Source: Candidatus Saccharimonadota bacterium
Lineage (GTDB): Bacteria > Patescibacteriota > Saccharimonadia > Saccharimonadales > Saccharimonadaceae
Assembly (NCBI GenBank): GCA_017447485.1
Contig: JAFSNI010000008.1
Coordinates: 1-36,504 of the forward strand
Direction: 5' to 3'
Length of the DNA: 36,504 nucleotides
Shown in pieces: positions 8,859-16,035 of the stretch (its first letter is position 1; each line of letters starts with the position of its first letter). Both the position numbers and the translations under genes were made by a program. Under the pieces are notes generated by a model. That model did not search any database. It was not told the DNA's origin and worked only from the letters and a program-made list of their open reading frames with translations.

Positions 8859-8876
8859 TACGCCCTGGTGGGCGCT
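8852..8876 (-). terminator. Rho-independent terminator of tmRNA
   Basis: On the minus strand CGCCC, loop ACCA, GGGCG (8874-8861) is followed by TATTTTGTT. It lies 15 nt after the encoded CCA end of tmRNA. Confidence 0.75.
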
Positions 8877-8890
8877 GAATGTTACTTTGC

Positions 8891-9241
8891 TGGTGGAGCT
8901 GCCGGATACTGCCTCCGGGTCCGAGCTATCACGTGGTTACGATTCTACATACATAGTCTTCTGTTTCATTTTAGCAAATATCGTCAGCTGCAAAAGACTA
9001 AACTGACGATTGCCGTGGCTGATTTTTCGAGCTGTGCGGCGCCGCCCGCACGGCCTTATTCCCGTTGTATGATAATTTACGTTCTACGGAACCTCAAACG
9101 CAAACCAGCCTAGAATTTAGGCATAAGCTGGCATGTATGCAACATGCGCAGTTTTCGTGTTTTTAGCACTTATTAATACTTACGGTATTTAATCGGTATG
9201 CCTCGTAACTGTTAATAGTCCGTCTAAGCTTTGTCAGCCCC
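8891..9241 (-). ncRNA. ssrA: Transfer-messenger RNA (tmRNA)
   Basis: tmRNA rescues stalled ribosomes and adds a degradation tag to the unfinished protein. The 5' end GGGGCTG pairs with CAGCTCC before the encoded ACCA, giving the tRNA-like acceptor stem. The T-arm region carries GGACCCGGAGGCAGTATCC, with a T-loop unlike the usual TTCRA. The length is 351 nt, normal for one-piece tmRNA. The tag frame begins at the GCT at 9167-9165 and runs to the TAA at 9119-9117, encoding AKNTKTAHVAYMPAYA (16 residues), after a 5' flank ATAAGT that corresponds to ATAGTC in E. coli. A TGT-TAAAAT -10 with TTGTCT 17 bp upstream (9252-9280) probably drives it. The exact tag frame is inferred by analogy. Confidence 0.9.
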
Positions 9242-9251
9242 AACTGGTTTA

Positions 9252-9280
9252 ATTTTAACATAATTTTTATCCAAAGACAA
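9252..9280 (-). promoter_or_regulatory. Predicted tmRNA promoter
   Basis: TTGTCT (9275-9280) and TAAAAT (9252-9257) on the minus strand, separated by 17 bp, with an extended TGT before the -10. Initiation about 7 nt downstream would leave only a few nucleotides to be trimmed by RNase P. Confidence 0.5.
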
Positions 9281-9388
9281 GAAGAAAGCCGGTAACTGCG
9301 AGGAAAACCGGCTTTCTAAGTAGAGTGTGGAGTTATTTTGGCTATATTTTTGTTTTTACCTTTTGAATAATTTTTTTATTCAAAAGCT
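9272..9388 (-). ncRNA. Candidate small RNA with consensus promoter and terminator
   Basis: A minus-strand transcript is predicted from the perfect promoter at 9395-9423. It would begin with a hairpin (CTTTTGAATAA paired with TTATTCAAAAG, 9360-9386). An A-rich unpaired linker follows, containing AACTCCACACTC, which is complementary to GGAG-type ribosome binding sites. It would end in an 11 bp stem (AGAAAGCCGGT/ACCGGCTTTCT in plus-strand terms, 9283-9293 and 9307-9317) followed by a T-rich tail TTCTTGTCTTT. This is the classic layout of a trans-acting sRNA, but it could instead be a long 5' leader of tmRNA. There is no homology evidence. Confidence 0.45.
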
Positions 9389-9394
9389 ATCTCT

Positions 9395-9423
9395 ATTATA
9401 GCGCCCAAAAATGCTAATGTCAA
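9395..9423 (-). promoter_or_regulatory. Consensus sigma-70 promoter (TTGACA, 17 bp, TATAAT)
   Basis: On the minus strand TTGACA (9423-9418) and TATAAT (9400-9395) are both perfect matches, with exactly 17 bp between. No ORF begins downstream on that strand, so it must serve an RNA: the candidate sRNA at 9272-9388 and/or tmRNA. Confidence 0.75.
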
Positions 9424-9488
9424 TATATTTTTTGAACAATTTTTGTATATTTTTCGGCGAGTTTTCCACAGGAAAAGTAGGTGGGGGG

Positions 9489-9517
9489 TTGAAAAGATTT
9501 TTAACCTGTGCTAAAGA
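9489..9517 (+). promoter_or_regulatory. Predicted comM promoter
   Basis: TTGAAA (9489-9494), 17 bp, TAAAGA (9512-9517) preceded by TGC. The -10 ends 6 nt before the comM ATG, the same spacing as at the other putative leaderless genes. Confidence 0.5.
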
Positions 9518-9523
9518 GGGCGC

Positions 9524-11038
9524 ATGATAAGCAAAATATATTCAGCAATACCGTATGGCTTCGACGGCAAAATGGTAGAAGTCGAGGGGGACATGAATCG
9601 CGGGCTTCCCGCGTTTAATATTGTGGGCATGGCAAATAAAACTATCAATGAGGCGCGAGAGCGCGTTCGAAGCGCAATCGTGAACTCGGGTTTTAGTTTT
9701 CCGGACAAGAAGGTCACGATTAGTCTCGCGCCGGCCGATCTAGAAAAAGATGGTTCACACCTGGATTTGCCAATAGCGTTGTCAGTTCTCATGCTGTCTG
9801 GCCAGCTTCTAAAAATGGACGTTCTGGACAAGCTGTTTGTCGGGGAGCTATCCCTAAACGGCGAGCTCCGTCCGGTTAGGGGCATAATTAATATCGTGGA
9901 GACGGCCAAGTTGCGCGGTTTTAAGGAGGTTTATGTGCCCCTCCAAAACTTGCAACAAGCGGCGATGGTGAAAGGAGTAACGATTTTCGGGGTGAGAAAT
10001 CTGCAAGATTTATTTTTGCAGTTAAAACAGCAAGGTGACGTATGCGAGACTAATTTGGATTTAAAACCGCCGAGAACGGCCAAAAAAGCGGTTTCTGGGC
10101 CATTTTTAGACCACATCCGTGGACAAAAAATCGCTAAACGCGCAATGGAAATTGCGATTGCAGGACATCATAACATCCTGATTTCAGGGCCGCCAGGGGC
10201 GGGAAAAACTTTGCTCGCAAAAGCAGCGGCGAATTTACTGCCGGATTTAACGGCGGAGGAAAAGATTGACATCACAAAAATCTACTCGATCGCCGGCATG
10301 GCGACGGACGAAGTGGTTGAGACGCGCCCATTTAGAAGCCCACACCACACGGCAAGTACAACCTCTATTATCGGTGGAGGAACCGGGGCGACGCCAGGTG
10401 AAATTTCGCTAGCGCACAAAGGTGTATTATTCCTGGATGAAATACCAGAGTTTCAAAGACCGGTTTTAGAGGCGTTGAGGCAGCCCCTAGAAGATAAAAA
10501 GATTTCGATTTCGAGGGCTAACCGCAAGAATGTGTATCCGGCAGATTTTATGCTAATTGCGACGATGAATCCTTGCCCGTGTGGCTATCTGGGAGACCCC
10601 GCGCATGAGTGCAAGTGTTCAGAAAACCAAATCCAAAATTATCAGAAAAAACTCTCGGGACCGTTGTTTGATAGGATTGATATGTATGTCAGTGTTGAGA
10701 AAGTTGGTAACGAAGACTTAATGAAACCGGTCGTCGAATCTACAGAGGAGCATAATGTTGTAAAAAATACTATAACAGGGGCGTTGGGGCGACAAAAGGC
10801 CCGCTTTGGTCAAGACGGAATTTATAACGCTTCCCTTTCCTCCTTTCAAGTTTCAAAGCTCCTTAAAATGGAGCCGGCGGCCGAAAAATTGCTAGGCGAG
10901 GCTTCGGAAAAATTAAACCTCTCGGCGAGGGCTTATTTTAAAACTATCAAAGTGGCCCAGACCATCGCAGACCTAGAAGGGGCGGAAATTATCTTGGCAA
11001 AGCACCTAGCCGAGGCGTTGACATATCGAAAAAGATGA
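9524..11038 (+). CDS. comM: ComM/YifB-family Mg-chelatase-like AAA+ ATPase
   Basis: 504 residues, the usual length of the YifB/ComM family. In Vibrio, ComM is a hexameric helicase that promotes branch migration of incoming DNA during natural transformation. Seen: an N-terminal Lon-protease-like fold region (PYGFDGKMVEVEGDMNRG, then DLEKDGSHLDLPIAL), Walker A GPPGAGKT (about residue 221), HTASTTSIIGGG, Walker B LFLDEIPEF (about 300), and the cysteine-containing NPCPCGYLGDP typical of the family. The gene is intact. It lies upstream of infC, whose promoter -35 is inside the last comM codons. The start has no clear ribosome binding site and follows a -10-like element by 6 nt. Its presence suggests an ability to integrate foreign DNA. 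Confidence 0.93.
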   Translation: MISKIYSAIPYGFDGKMVEVEGDMNRGLPAFNIVGMANKTINEARERVRSAIVNSGFSFPDKKVTISLAPADLEKDGSHLDLPIALSVLMLSGQLLKMDVLDKLFVGELSLNGELRPVRGIINIVETAKLRGFKEVYVPLQNLQQAAMVKGVTIFGVRNLQDLFLQLKQQGDVCETNLDLKPPRTAKKAVSGPFLDHIRGQKIAKRAMEIAIAGHHNILISGPPGAGKTLLAKAAANLLPDLTAEEKIDITKIYSIAGMATDEVVETRPFRSPHHTASTTSIIGGGTGATPGEISLAHKGVLFLDEIPEFQRPVLEALRQPLEDKKISISRANRKNVYPADFMLIATMNPCPCGYLGDPAHECKCSENQIQNYQKKLSGPLFDRIDMYVSVEKVGNEDLMKPVVESTEEHNVVKNTITGALGRQKARFGQDGIYNASLSSFQVSKLLKMEPAAEKLLGEASEKLNLSARAYFKTIKVAQTIADLEGAEIILAKHLAEALTYRKR

Positions 11039-11046
11039 GGTATAAT
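11018..11046 (+). promoter_or_regulatory. Consensus promoter of the infC ribosomal operon
   Basis: TTGACA (11018-11023), 17 bp, TATAAT (11041-11046), both perfect. The -35 is inside comM and the comM stop TGA lies in the spacer. The predicted leader before the infC start is about 29 nt. Confidence 0.85.
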
Positions 11047-11081
11047 GTTTACAGGTTAATTCAAGAGAAGAAAGGACTACC

Positions 11082-11600
11082 ATAAAAACTACATCACGCA
11101 CCCGAATAAATGGAGAAATTCGTTATCCGGAGGTTCGCGTTATAGGTCCGAGCGGCGAGCAGCTTGGCATCATGTCAAGTCGTGAGGCGCAGCTTCTGGC
11201 GAAGGAACAGGGAGTGGACTTAGTGGAGATTGCCGCTAGTGCCAATCCGCCGGTCGTTAAAATCATTGACTGGGGTAAATACCAGTATCAAAAGATGAAA
11301 GAAGAGGCTAAAAATCGAAAGAAGGCTCGTGAAAAGCAGTCAGAGCTAAAACAGATGAAAATTGGCCTTAAGATTTCAGAGAACGACCTTAACATTAAAG
11401 TCCGAAAAATGCGTAGCTTTATTGAAGATGGCGACCGCGTAAAAATTATGATTGTCTTTCGGGGACGAGAGATGACTCATAAAGAAATCGGTCAAGAGCT
11501 ACTCGATAAAGTCGTTGGCATGATGGGGGAAGACGCCGTGGCTGAAGGTAAAGCACAATTTAACGGACGGAATCTATCAGTGCAGATTCGGAAGAAGTAA
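11082..11600 (+). CDS. infC: Translation initiation factor IF-3, starting at ATA
   Basis: IF-3 keeps 30S subunits free and checks start codons. The protein reads (M)KTTSRTRINGEIRYPEVRV and continues through GPSGEQLGIMSSREA, giving 172 residues, the normal IF-3 length. The first in-frame ATG (11172) would remove 30 conserved N-terminal residues. Upstream, no ATG, GTG or TTG occurs in frame after the stop at 11043. The codon at the expected first position is ATA, placed 5 nt after AAAGGA. E. coli infC uses the rare ATT, which lets IF-3 repress its own translation; ATA should behave in the same way, by inference. It heads infC-rpmI-rplT-rpmB and is preceded by a consensus promoter. Confidence 0.9.
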   Translation: MKTTSRTRINGEIRYPEVRVIGPSGEQLGIMSSREAQLLAKEQGVDLVEIAASANPPVVKIIDWGKYQYQKMKEEAKNRKKAREKQSELKQMKIGLKISENDLNIKVRKMRSFIEDGDRVKIMIVFRGREMTHKEIGQELLDKVVGMMGEDAVAEGKAQFNGRNLSVQIRKK

Positions 11601-11663
11601 TTTCCTACTTCCACGGTCTCCTGGTTGTACCTTGAATAATAATTTTAAACTAAAGGAAAACCT

Positions 11664-11858
11664 ATGCCAAAACTAAAGACGCATAAAGGCACCGCGAAGC
11701 GGATTAAGATTACCGGTTCTGGTAAGATTACGCGCGAGCGGGCTTTCGGGAATCACATTCTCGCAAAAAAATCTAAGGCCAGGAAGCGCAACATGAAAAC
11801 TGCTGCAGCAATCAATGGCAAAATTAAGAAAAACATTAAGACTGCATTAGGGGTTTAA
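11664..11858 (+). CDS. rpmI: 50S ribosomal protein L35
   Basis: 64 residues, a normal L35: [20 protein letters not shown], followed by a lysine/arginine-rich segment KKSKARKRN. An AAAGGAAAACCT site precedes the ATG. It lies 63 bp after infC and 2 bp before rplT, the usual IF-3/L35/L20 order. In E. coli this operon is repressed by L20 binding to the mRNA; no matching pseudoknot was identified here by eye. Confidence 0.97.
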   Translation: MPKLKTHKGTAKRIKITGSGKITRERAFGNHILAKKSKARKRNMKTAAAINGKIKKNIKTALGV

Positions 11859-11860
11859 TC

Positions 11861-12208
11861 ATGAGAGTGAAACGTGGTGTAGCCGCAATGGCTCGACATA
11901 AGAAAATTTTGAAAGCTGCGAAGGGGATGCAGCATGCCCGCACTCGGAGCTTCCGACTTGCAAATCAGGGCGTAATTAAGGCCCTTCGATATAGCTACCG
12001 CGATCGTCGTAACAAAAAACGCGATCTCCGGGCGCTTTGGATTACACGCATCAACAACGCCTCGAGAGAGCTTGGCCTTTCCTACTCGCAGCTAATTGCT
12101 GGGATGAAGACGAAAAACATTAACCTCGATCGCAAAGTTTTAGCTGATCTTGCAGTGAATAATCCTGAAGCATTTAAGGCAATTGTTAACGCAGTGAAGG
12201 AGAAATAA
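11861..12208 (+). CDS. rplT: 50S ribosomal protein L20
   Basis: 115 residues, standard length. The N-terminus [20 protein letters not shown] and the central [20 protein letters not shown] match L20, an early assembly protein binding 23S rRNA. It follows rpmI by 2 bp, so translation is probably coupled. The C-terminal globular part ([20 protein letters not shown]) is present. Confidence 0.97.
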   Translation: MRVKRGVAAMARHKKILKAAKGMQHARTRSFRLANQGVIKALRYSYRDRRNKKRDLRALWITRINNASRELGLSYSQLIAGMKTKNINLDRKVLADLAVNNPEAFKAIVNAVKEK

Positions 12209-12209
12209 G

Positions 12210-12425
12210 ATGGCGATTTGTGAAGTTACCGGAAAAGGCAAGATGTATGGCCACAACGTGTCGTTCTCCCAGAGACACACACGCAAGGTGTTCAAGCCAA
12301 ATGTTTCGAAGCGCACTTTGATCATTAACGGTCAAAAAGTGAAATGCAATATTTCGACTTCTGCGCTCAGGACTTTGAAGAAGAAAGGGCTGGTTGAGAG
12401 CCCAAAGGCGCGAGCCGAGAAATAA
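12210..12425 (+). CDS. rpmB: 50S ribosomal protein L28
   Basis: 71 residues: MAICEVTGKGKMYGHNVSFS, then RHTRKVFKPNV and KVKCNISTSALRTLKKKG, typical of L28. It starts 1 bp after the rplT stop, with AAGGAG inside the end of rplT as ribosome binding site. L28 is more often paired with L33 (rpmG), so its place at the end of the IF-3 operon is worth noting. A strong terminator follows immediately. Confidence 0.95.
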   Translation: MAICEVTGKGKMYGHNVSFSQRHTRKVFKPNVSKRTLIINGQKVKCNISTSALRTLKKKGLVESPKARAEK

Positions 12426-12436
12426 GCTTCTGATCA

Positions 12437-12466
12437 AAAATCCACCCTTTCGGGTGGTTTTTTGAT
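12437..12466. terminator. Bidirectional terminator between rpmB and rnpB
   Basis: CCACCC, loop TTTC, GGGTGG (12442-12457), with TTTTTT on the plus side and ATTTTTGATC on the minus side. It ends the infC operon and lies just after the 3' end of RNase P RNA on the other strand, so it serves both. Confidence 0.9.
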
Positions 12467-12467
12467 A

Positions 12468-12806
12468 TGAGCCATTGATAAGCCGGGTTCTGTACTCCCA
12501 CGAATGAAAGTGGCAATCATCTATCTAGATACTACATTGCTATAGTATTCGAGCGGTGAGCGTGCGTCCTCGGGCAGAGGCTAATAGCACTCCTTGCAAC
12601 AGGTAGGGTTTGCCTCCGCGCCGTATCGCTACAGTGCGCTGTGGGCTCTTACCCCACTCTTTTCACCCTTACTCCCGCGAACGGGGGCGGTATAAGTTTC
12701 TGTGGTACTTTCCCTATCCTTGCGGACGGTCGCCGTTAGCGACTACCTTGCCCTATGTTGCCCGGACTTTCCTCTTGGAAACCAAGCGATTGCCTTTTTG
12801 GCTCCC
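12468..12806 (-). ncRNA. rnpB: RNase P RNA (class A)
   Basis: This is the catalytic RNA that matures tRNA 5' ends. The universal segment GAGGAAAGTCCGGGC is present near the 5' end (plus coordinates 12760-12774) and ACAGAACCCGGCTTAT near the 3' end (12478-12493). These two form the conserved P4 core. GAGCCA near the 5' end pairs with TGGCTC at the 3' end as P1. The length is about 339 nt. A -10 TGA-TATAAT lies just upstream (12811-12819) and a terminator follows. The ends are approximate by a few nucleotides. Confidence 0.95.
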
Positions 12807-12810
12807 ATAT

Positions 12811-12843
12811 ATTATATCATACAACAGATAGATATGATATACT
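12811..12843. promoter_or_regulatory. Back-to-back extended -10 promoters (rnpB / gene at 12850)
   Basis: Minus-strand TGA-TATAAT (hexamer 12811-12816) drives rnpB. Plus-strand TGA-TATACT (hexamer 12838-12843) ends 6 nt before the ATG at 12850. The hexamers are 21 bp apart and the two 10-mers form a near-perfect inverted repeat. A -35 for either promoter would fall on the opposite -10. Confidence 0.65.
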
Positions 12844-12849
12844 TTTAGT

Positions 12850-13725
12850 ATGACGGTAAAAGATTATTATTATCAACATTTTGAAGAGCTCGGCCCGGAA
12901 AAAAAGTTTCATTTTGCAACCAGAATGAAAAATTATTTTAAAACCCACGATTTTGATAGATATCTGGCAGATAACCGGCCTAGCGACAATTTAGCTGAGG
13001 TATTAAATAATAATGATTTTTCAAAGGTTAGTAATTATATTCTTCGGAAACCGTTTTTCGAGAAATACGACGGCGTTTATGGAGTAGAGGCAACGCTTTT
13101 TAGAGTGCATCATCTTTTGGCAGAATATAATTTCGATACAAGAACGAATTTTTTGGAACTTTATCCGCAAGATAGCCTATACAAGTTAGCAGACGATTTA
13201 ATGCGAGACGAAGAAGCCTTGAGAATACTGTCGACGTGGGCGGTTAATGTAATTTATCTAACCGAAGAGCTCTTCCCGAGAGGTAAAAATGTAATCCGAG
13301 AACTGTCGGAATGGGCGCTAAGACTAGATACAAAAACCTGCGACCCAACACTAATGTCTTATTTATGTACACACATCGTACTATGCGAGTCGAGCTTCTA
13401 TAAGAAGAATTTGCTAGAATCGCCGAATCTAAAAATCTTGAGAAAGTTAATCGAAAAAGACGCTGCGGTAGTCAGGGATAACATTGAGACGATTTCACTA
13501 GATGCTGCAATTGAATTTTTAGTTTGTTGTAATATGACGGGATTGGACTATCCAGAGATAAGGGCGGCGATTAGCAAGATTTGTAAAGGATTCAAAAAAG
13601 ATTCGCCATATTTGATAAATTATCGGCGCGCCAAATCTCCAGACAGTCATTTGCGCACGCTAAGTGGCGCTGAACACATTAATGTACTTTATATCATGAG
13701 TGGACTAGACGCAGATAATTATTAA
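12850..13725 (+). CDS. Hypothetical protein, predicted all-helical
   Basis: A 291-residue soluble protein that I do not recognise. It has no signal peptide, membrane helix or known motif. The composition (many Leu, Glu, Lys, Asp, Tyr) and segments such as EALRILSTWAVNVIYLTEEL and NVIRELSEWALRLDTKTCDP suggest a bundle of helices, possibly with a repeat-like, HEAT-type arrangement; this is inference. There are five cysteines (in KTCDP, YLCTH, LCESS, CCNMT and SKICK regions). It is transcribed alone from what appears to be a leaderless promoter divergent from rnpB, and its 3' end overlaps the ATP-grasp gene by 4 bp in a convergent arrangement. Confidence 0.8.
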   Translation: MTVKDYYYQHFEELGPEKKFHFATRMKNYFKTHDFDRYLADNRPSDNLAEVLNNNDFSKVSNYILRKPFFEKYDGVYGVEATLFRVHHLLAEYNFDTRTNFLELYPQDSLYKLADDLMRDEEALRILSTWAVNVIYLTEELFPRGKNVIRELSEWALRLDTKTCDPTLMSYLCTHIVLCESSFYKKNLLESPNLKILRKLIEKDAAVVRDNIETISLDAAIEFLVCCNMTGLDYPEIRAAISKICKGFKKDSPYLINYRRAKSPDSHLRTLSGAEHINVLYIMSGLDADNY

Positions 13726-14591
13726 TATTGAATAAGTTTTTTAAGCACATCAATTTTGGCATCAATGAATGAGCCCGAAATGAGTTGTGGCGTGCGATTG
13801 ACTTCAAGCACCGTTAAATCGCCCGTGCCTTTTTCCGCCAATATATCAGCGCCGGCAATCTTAATATCTAGAGATTTTGTGGCGGAAATAGCCAATTGGA
13901 GAATCTGCGGAGAAACCTGGTCAAGTGGCACCAAAGTGGCTTCACCGCCAAGCGAAGTATTGTTTCTAAAATCTTTACCACGAGAAGAGCGATAAATAGC
14001 TAACTTAGGTTCAAAATTAACCAGCACGATGCGCCAATCGCCCTCGTTAGGTATAAAATTTTGTAAAACAAAGCGCGTGTCTGGATTTTGTTCTATGATT
14101 TGGCGTAGTTCCGATTCTGAGTGAATTAAATAGTTGTCTCGACCTTTGGTTCCCTGTACTGATTTAAGAATGCACGGCAGTCCGAGCGCGTCTAATTTTT
14201 GAACCATAAACCCAACTGGTCCGAACACCGTTTTGGCAACTGGGATTTTAGATTCCCAAAAGCGCCACAAGGCATACAATTTGCCGTCTGTATTGGAAAA
14301 ACTGTCGTCTAACATGGTGACGCCATATCGGCGGCAATAACAAGCTAGTGCGCTAAAGATATAATTTTGGCGATGAAAGGCGGATGTCGCAAGGACGATA
14401 ACCTTAGAGAACTCTTTAATATCTTCTCCGGTAGAAAACAGAGTGATAGCAGTATTATTCCCATCGATGTAAAAAGAAAGGTTTCGGTATGAGCAGGTGG
14501 AAATTGCGGTTTTTTCATCGGAGAGCGACTGAATAAGAGGCTCATATTTGGCGCCGTCGTCGCTACCAACGATGAGTAAAATTTTCTTCAT
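13722..14591 (-). CDS. RimK-like ATP-grasp ligase, second gene of the rimB-rimK operon
   Basis: 289 residues with an ATP-grasp fold. ATP-grasp enzymes join a carboxylate to an amine through an acyl-phosphate. Seen: LPCILKSVQGTKGRDNYLI (nucleotide-binding strand with lysine and glycine-rich loop), RFVLQNFIPNEGDWRIVLV, and the metal-binding end IAGADILAEKGTGDLTVLEVNRTPQ (D and ExN). The N-terminal third (KKILLIVGSDDG) resembles a pre-ATP-grasp Rossmann-like domain but is divergent. It starts 3 bp after the rimK stop, so the two are one operon. The substrate is unknown; ribosomal or other peptide glutamylation is suggested by context only. Confidence 0.75.
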   Translation of the reverse strand: MKKILLIVGSDDGAKYEPLIQSLSDEKTAISTCSYRNLSFYIDGNNTAITLFSTGEDIKEFSKVIVLATSAFHRQNYIFSALACYCRRYGVTMLDDSFSNTDGKLYALWRFWESKIPVAKTVFGPVGFMVQKLDALGLPCILKSVQGTKGRDNYLIHSESELRQIIEQNPDTRFVLQNFIPNEGDWRIVLVNFEPKLAIYRSSRGKDFRNNTSLGGEATLVPLDQVSPQILQLAISATKSLDIKIAGADILAEKGTGDLTVLEVNRTPQLISGSFIDAKIDVLKKLIQY

Positions 14592-14594
14592 ATA

Positions 14595-15503
14595 TTAGGC
14601 CCCCACCCTGTCTCTATCGTTACGGCGCGGGGCATTGCCCTCGATGTATTCAATAATCTTAGAGGCAACGTCTTTGCCAGTAACTTTTTCGATGCCAAAG
14701 CCCGGCGAGGCATTGACTTCGAGCACTAGTGGCCCGCGCGAAGAGCGCATGAGATCGACGCCGCAAACGTGAAGCCCCATAGCACGAGCAGCCTTCAGGG
14801 CGATTTTCTTTTCTTCGACAGTAAGTTTAATAGGAGTGCCCTGACCACCTTGATGGAGATTGGAGCGAAAATCATCGTCTAGAGAGGCTCGCTCCATAGA
14901 GGCAACAACCTTATTTCCTACTACAAAGGCACGGATGTCGGTGCCAGCGGATTCTTTAATGAACTCTTGGAGTAAAATGTTAGTACCATCCTCGTTATAA
15001 AGATAGAAGGCTTGAAGAGCAGACTTGGCGGCTTTCCGAGTGTCAGCCAAAATAACACCATTGCCGTGCGTGCCGGTTGCGAGCTTGATAATAACTGGGA
15101 GACCAATCTGTTCCAGAAGATCATCGATATCGGACGTGTTGCGCGAAACTAGAGTTTTTGGCGTATCGACGTCATATTTAGCGAGAATTTGGGCGGCGCG
15201 CAGTTTATCGCGAGCGCGCGTGATGGCCACAGAGGTGGCGGAAGTCCAAACACCCTGCATTTCGAACTGACGCACCACGGCACAACCGTAACGCGTCATG
15301 TTATTAGAAATGCGCGGCAAAATTGCATCAAATTTTTCAAGCTTTTCGCCATCATAGTAAACATCTGGGTGTTTATCGTCGAGCGAAAGATAACAATTTT
15401 TATACTTAATAACCCGGACGTCGTGGCCACGGTTCTTGGCCTCTTCAACAAGGCGTTTGGTGGAATAATTTCCTGGCCCATTGGATAAAATAGCAATTTT
15501 CAT
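14595..15503 (-). CDS. rimK: RimK family alpha-L-glutamate ligase
   Basis: 302 residues, matching E. coli RimK (about 300), which adds glutamates to the C-terminus of ribosomal protein S6. Seen: the N-terminal MKIAILSNGPGNYSTKRL, PRISNNMTRYGCAVVRQFE, the ATP-grasp core PVIIKLATGTHGNGVILAD and LLQEFIKESAGTDIRAFVV, RSNLHQGGQGTPI, and the metal site VDLMRSSRGPLVLEVNASPGFGIEK. A GGAG site precedes the ATG. It follows the RimB-like protease gene by 17 bp and precedes a second ATP-grasp gene by 3 bp. In Pseudomonas, RimK acts with RimA and RimB, which supports a protein-modification role; the actual target here is not shown. Confidence 0.88.
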   Translation of the reverse strand: MKIAILSNGPGNYSTKRLVEEAKNRGHDVRVIKYKNCYLSLDDKHPDVYYDGEKLEKFDAILPRISNNMTRYGCAVVRQFEMQGVWTSATSVAITRARDKLRAAQILAKYDVDTPKTLVSRNTSDIDDLLEQIGLPVIIKLATGTHGNGVILADTRKAAKSALQAFYLYNEDGTNILLQEFIKESAGTDIRAFVVGNKVVASMERASLDDDFRSNLHQGGQGTPIKLTVEEKKIALKAARAMGLHVCGVDLMRSSRGPLVLEVNASPGFGIEKVTGKDVASKIIEYIEGNAPRRNDRDRVGA

Positions 15504-15520
15504 TTGTTTTCTCCAGTATA

Positions 15521-16027
15521 TTATTTAACATATTTTTGATGAAACTCATAGGGGTTTTCTTGCAACTCCTGGTTGAGATGCGTTGAGCTGTGGGGGACTT
15601 TACGGGGGACGGACATTTTCCTGACATCTACAAGAAAATTACCTTCAAGTGCGCGGCGGCCAATTAAAACTGGGAAATGGTTTTTGGAGCGATTTGCTAG
15701 AGTAAAAGCTGCTGTAAAAGTTTTATTATTAAGTTTTATTGGCAACATGACGCGATAACGAATCTGTTTATTGCCATTAGACGAGCGGATGTCTTTAGCT
15801 TTATAATCGGTGGTTTTTAAGCGGTTCCCAGTATAGAAAGGCGATTGTTTATCAAAAAGCGAAAAAATAAGAGTGCCATCTTCTTCCATATCGATATCAG
15901 AGGCCCAGATAGACGAGCTGTCGGCGCCGGTGTCAATTTTAGCCGGAATGTTTTTAACCCCAGCAACTTCGACAAATTCAGTCGAGCCGACAATCTCTAG
16001 ACCTAGTTTTTCCGCTGTTTTGTCCAT
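15521..16027 (-). CDS. rimB: RimB-like retropepsin (RimK-associated aspartic protease family)
   Basis: 168 residues of the family annotated as ATP-dependent zinc protease or RimB. The retropepsin active-site motif is seen as AKIDTGADSSSIWA (DTGA at residues 32-35), followed by the family's YRVMLPIKL and FPVLIGRRALEGNFLVDV blocks. In Pseudomonas, RimB is reported to act on glutamates added by RimK, so this protein may trim or remodel what RimK adds. It is the first gene of the rimB-rimK-ligase operon. Its ATG is 8 nt after a TGA-TATAAT element, and the intervening AAAAGG may be a weak ribosome binding site. Confidence 0.8.
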   Translation of the reverse strand: MDKTAEKLGLEIVGSTEFVEVAGVKNIPAKIDTGADSSSIWASDIDMEEDGTLIFSLFDKQSPFYTGNRLKTTDYKAKDIRSSNGNKQIRYRVMLPIKLNNKTFTAAFTLANRSKNHFPVLIGRRALEGNFLVDVRKMSVPRKVPHSSTHLNQELQENPYEFHQKYVK

Positions 16028-16035
16028 ATCCTTTT

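Noticed and set aside
8361-8860. SRP RNA (4.5S) in the non-coding island
   Set aside because: The conserved GGAAGCA-type apical loop could not be found on either strand.
9242-9523. Possible replication origin: AT-rich stretches with DnaA-box-like TTTTCCACA (9462-9470) and TTATCCAAA (9267-9275)
   Set aside because: Only two imperfect boxes, no dnaA or dnaN nearby, and the AT-rich segments are explained by promoters and hairpins of the RNA genes.
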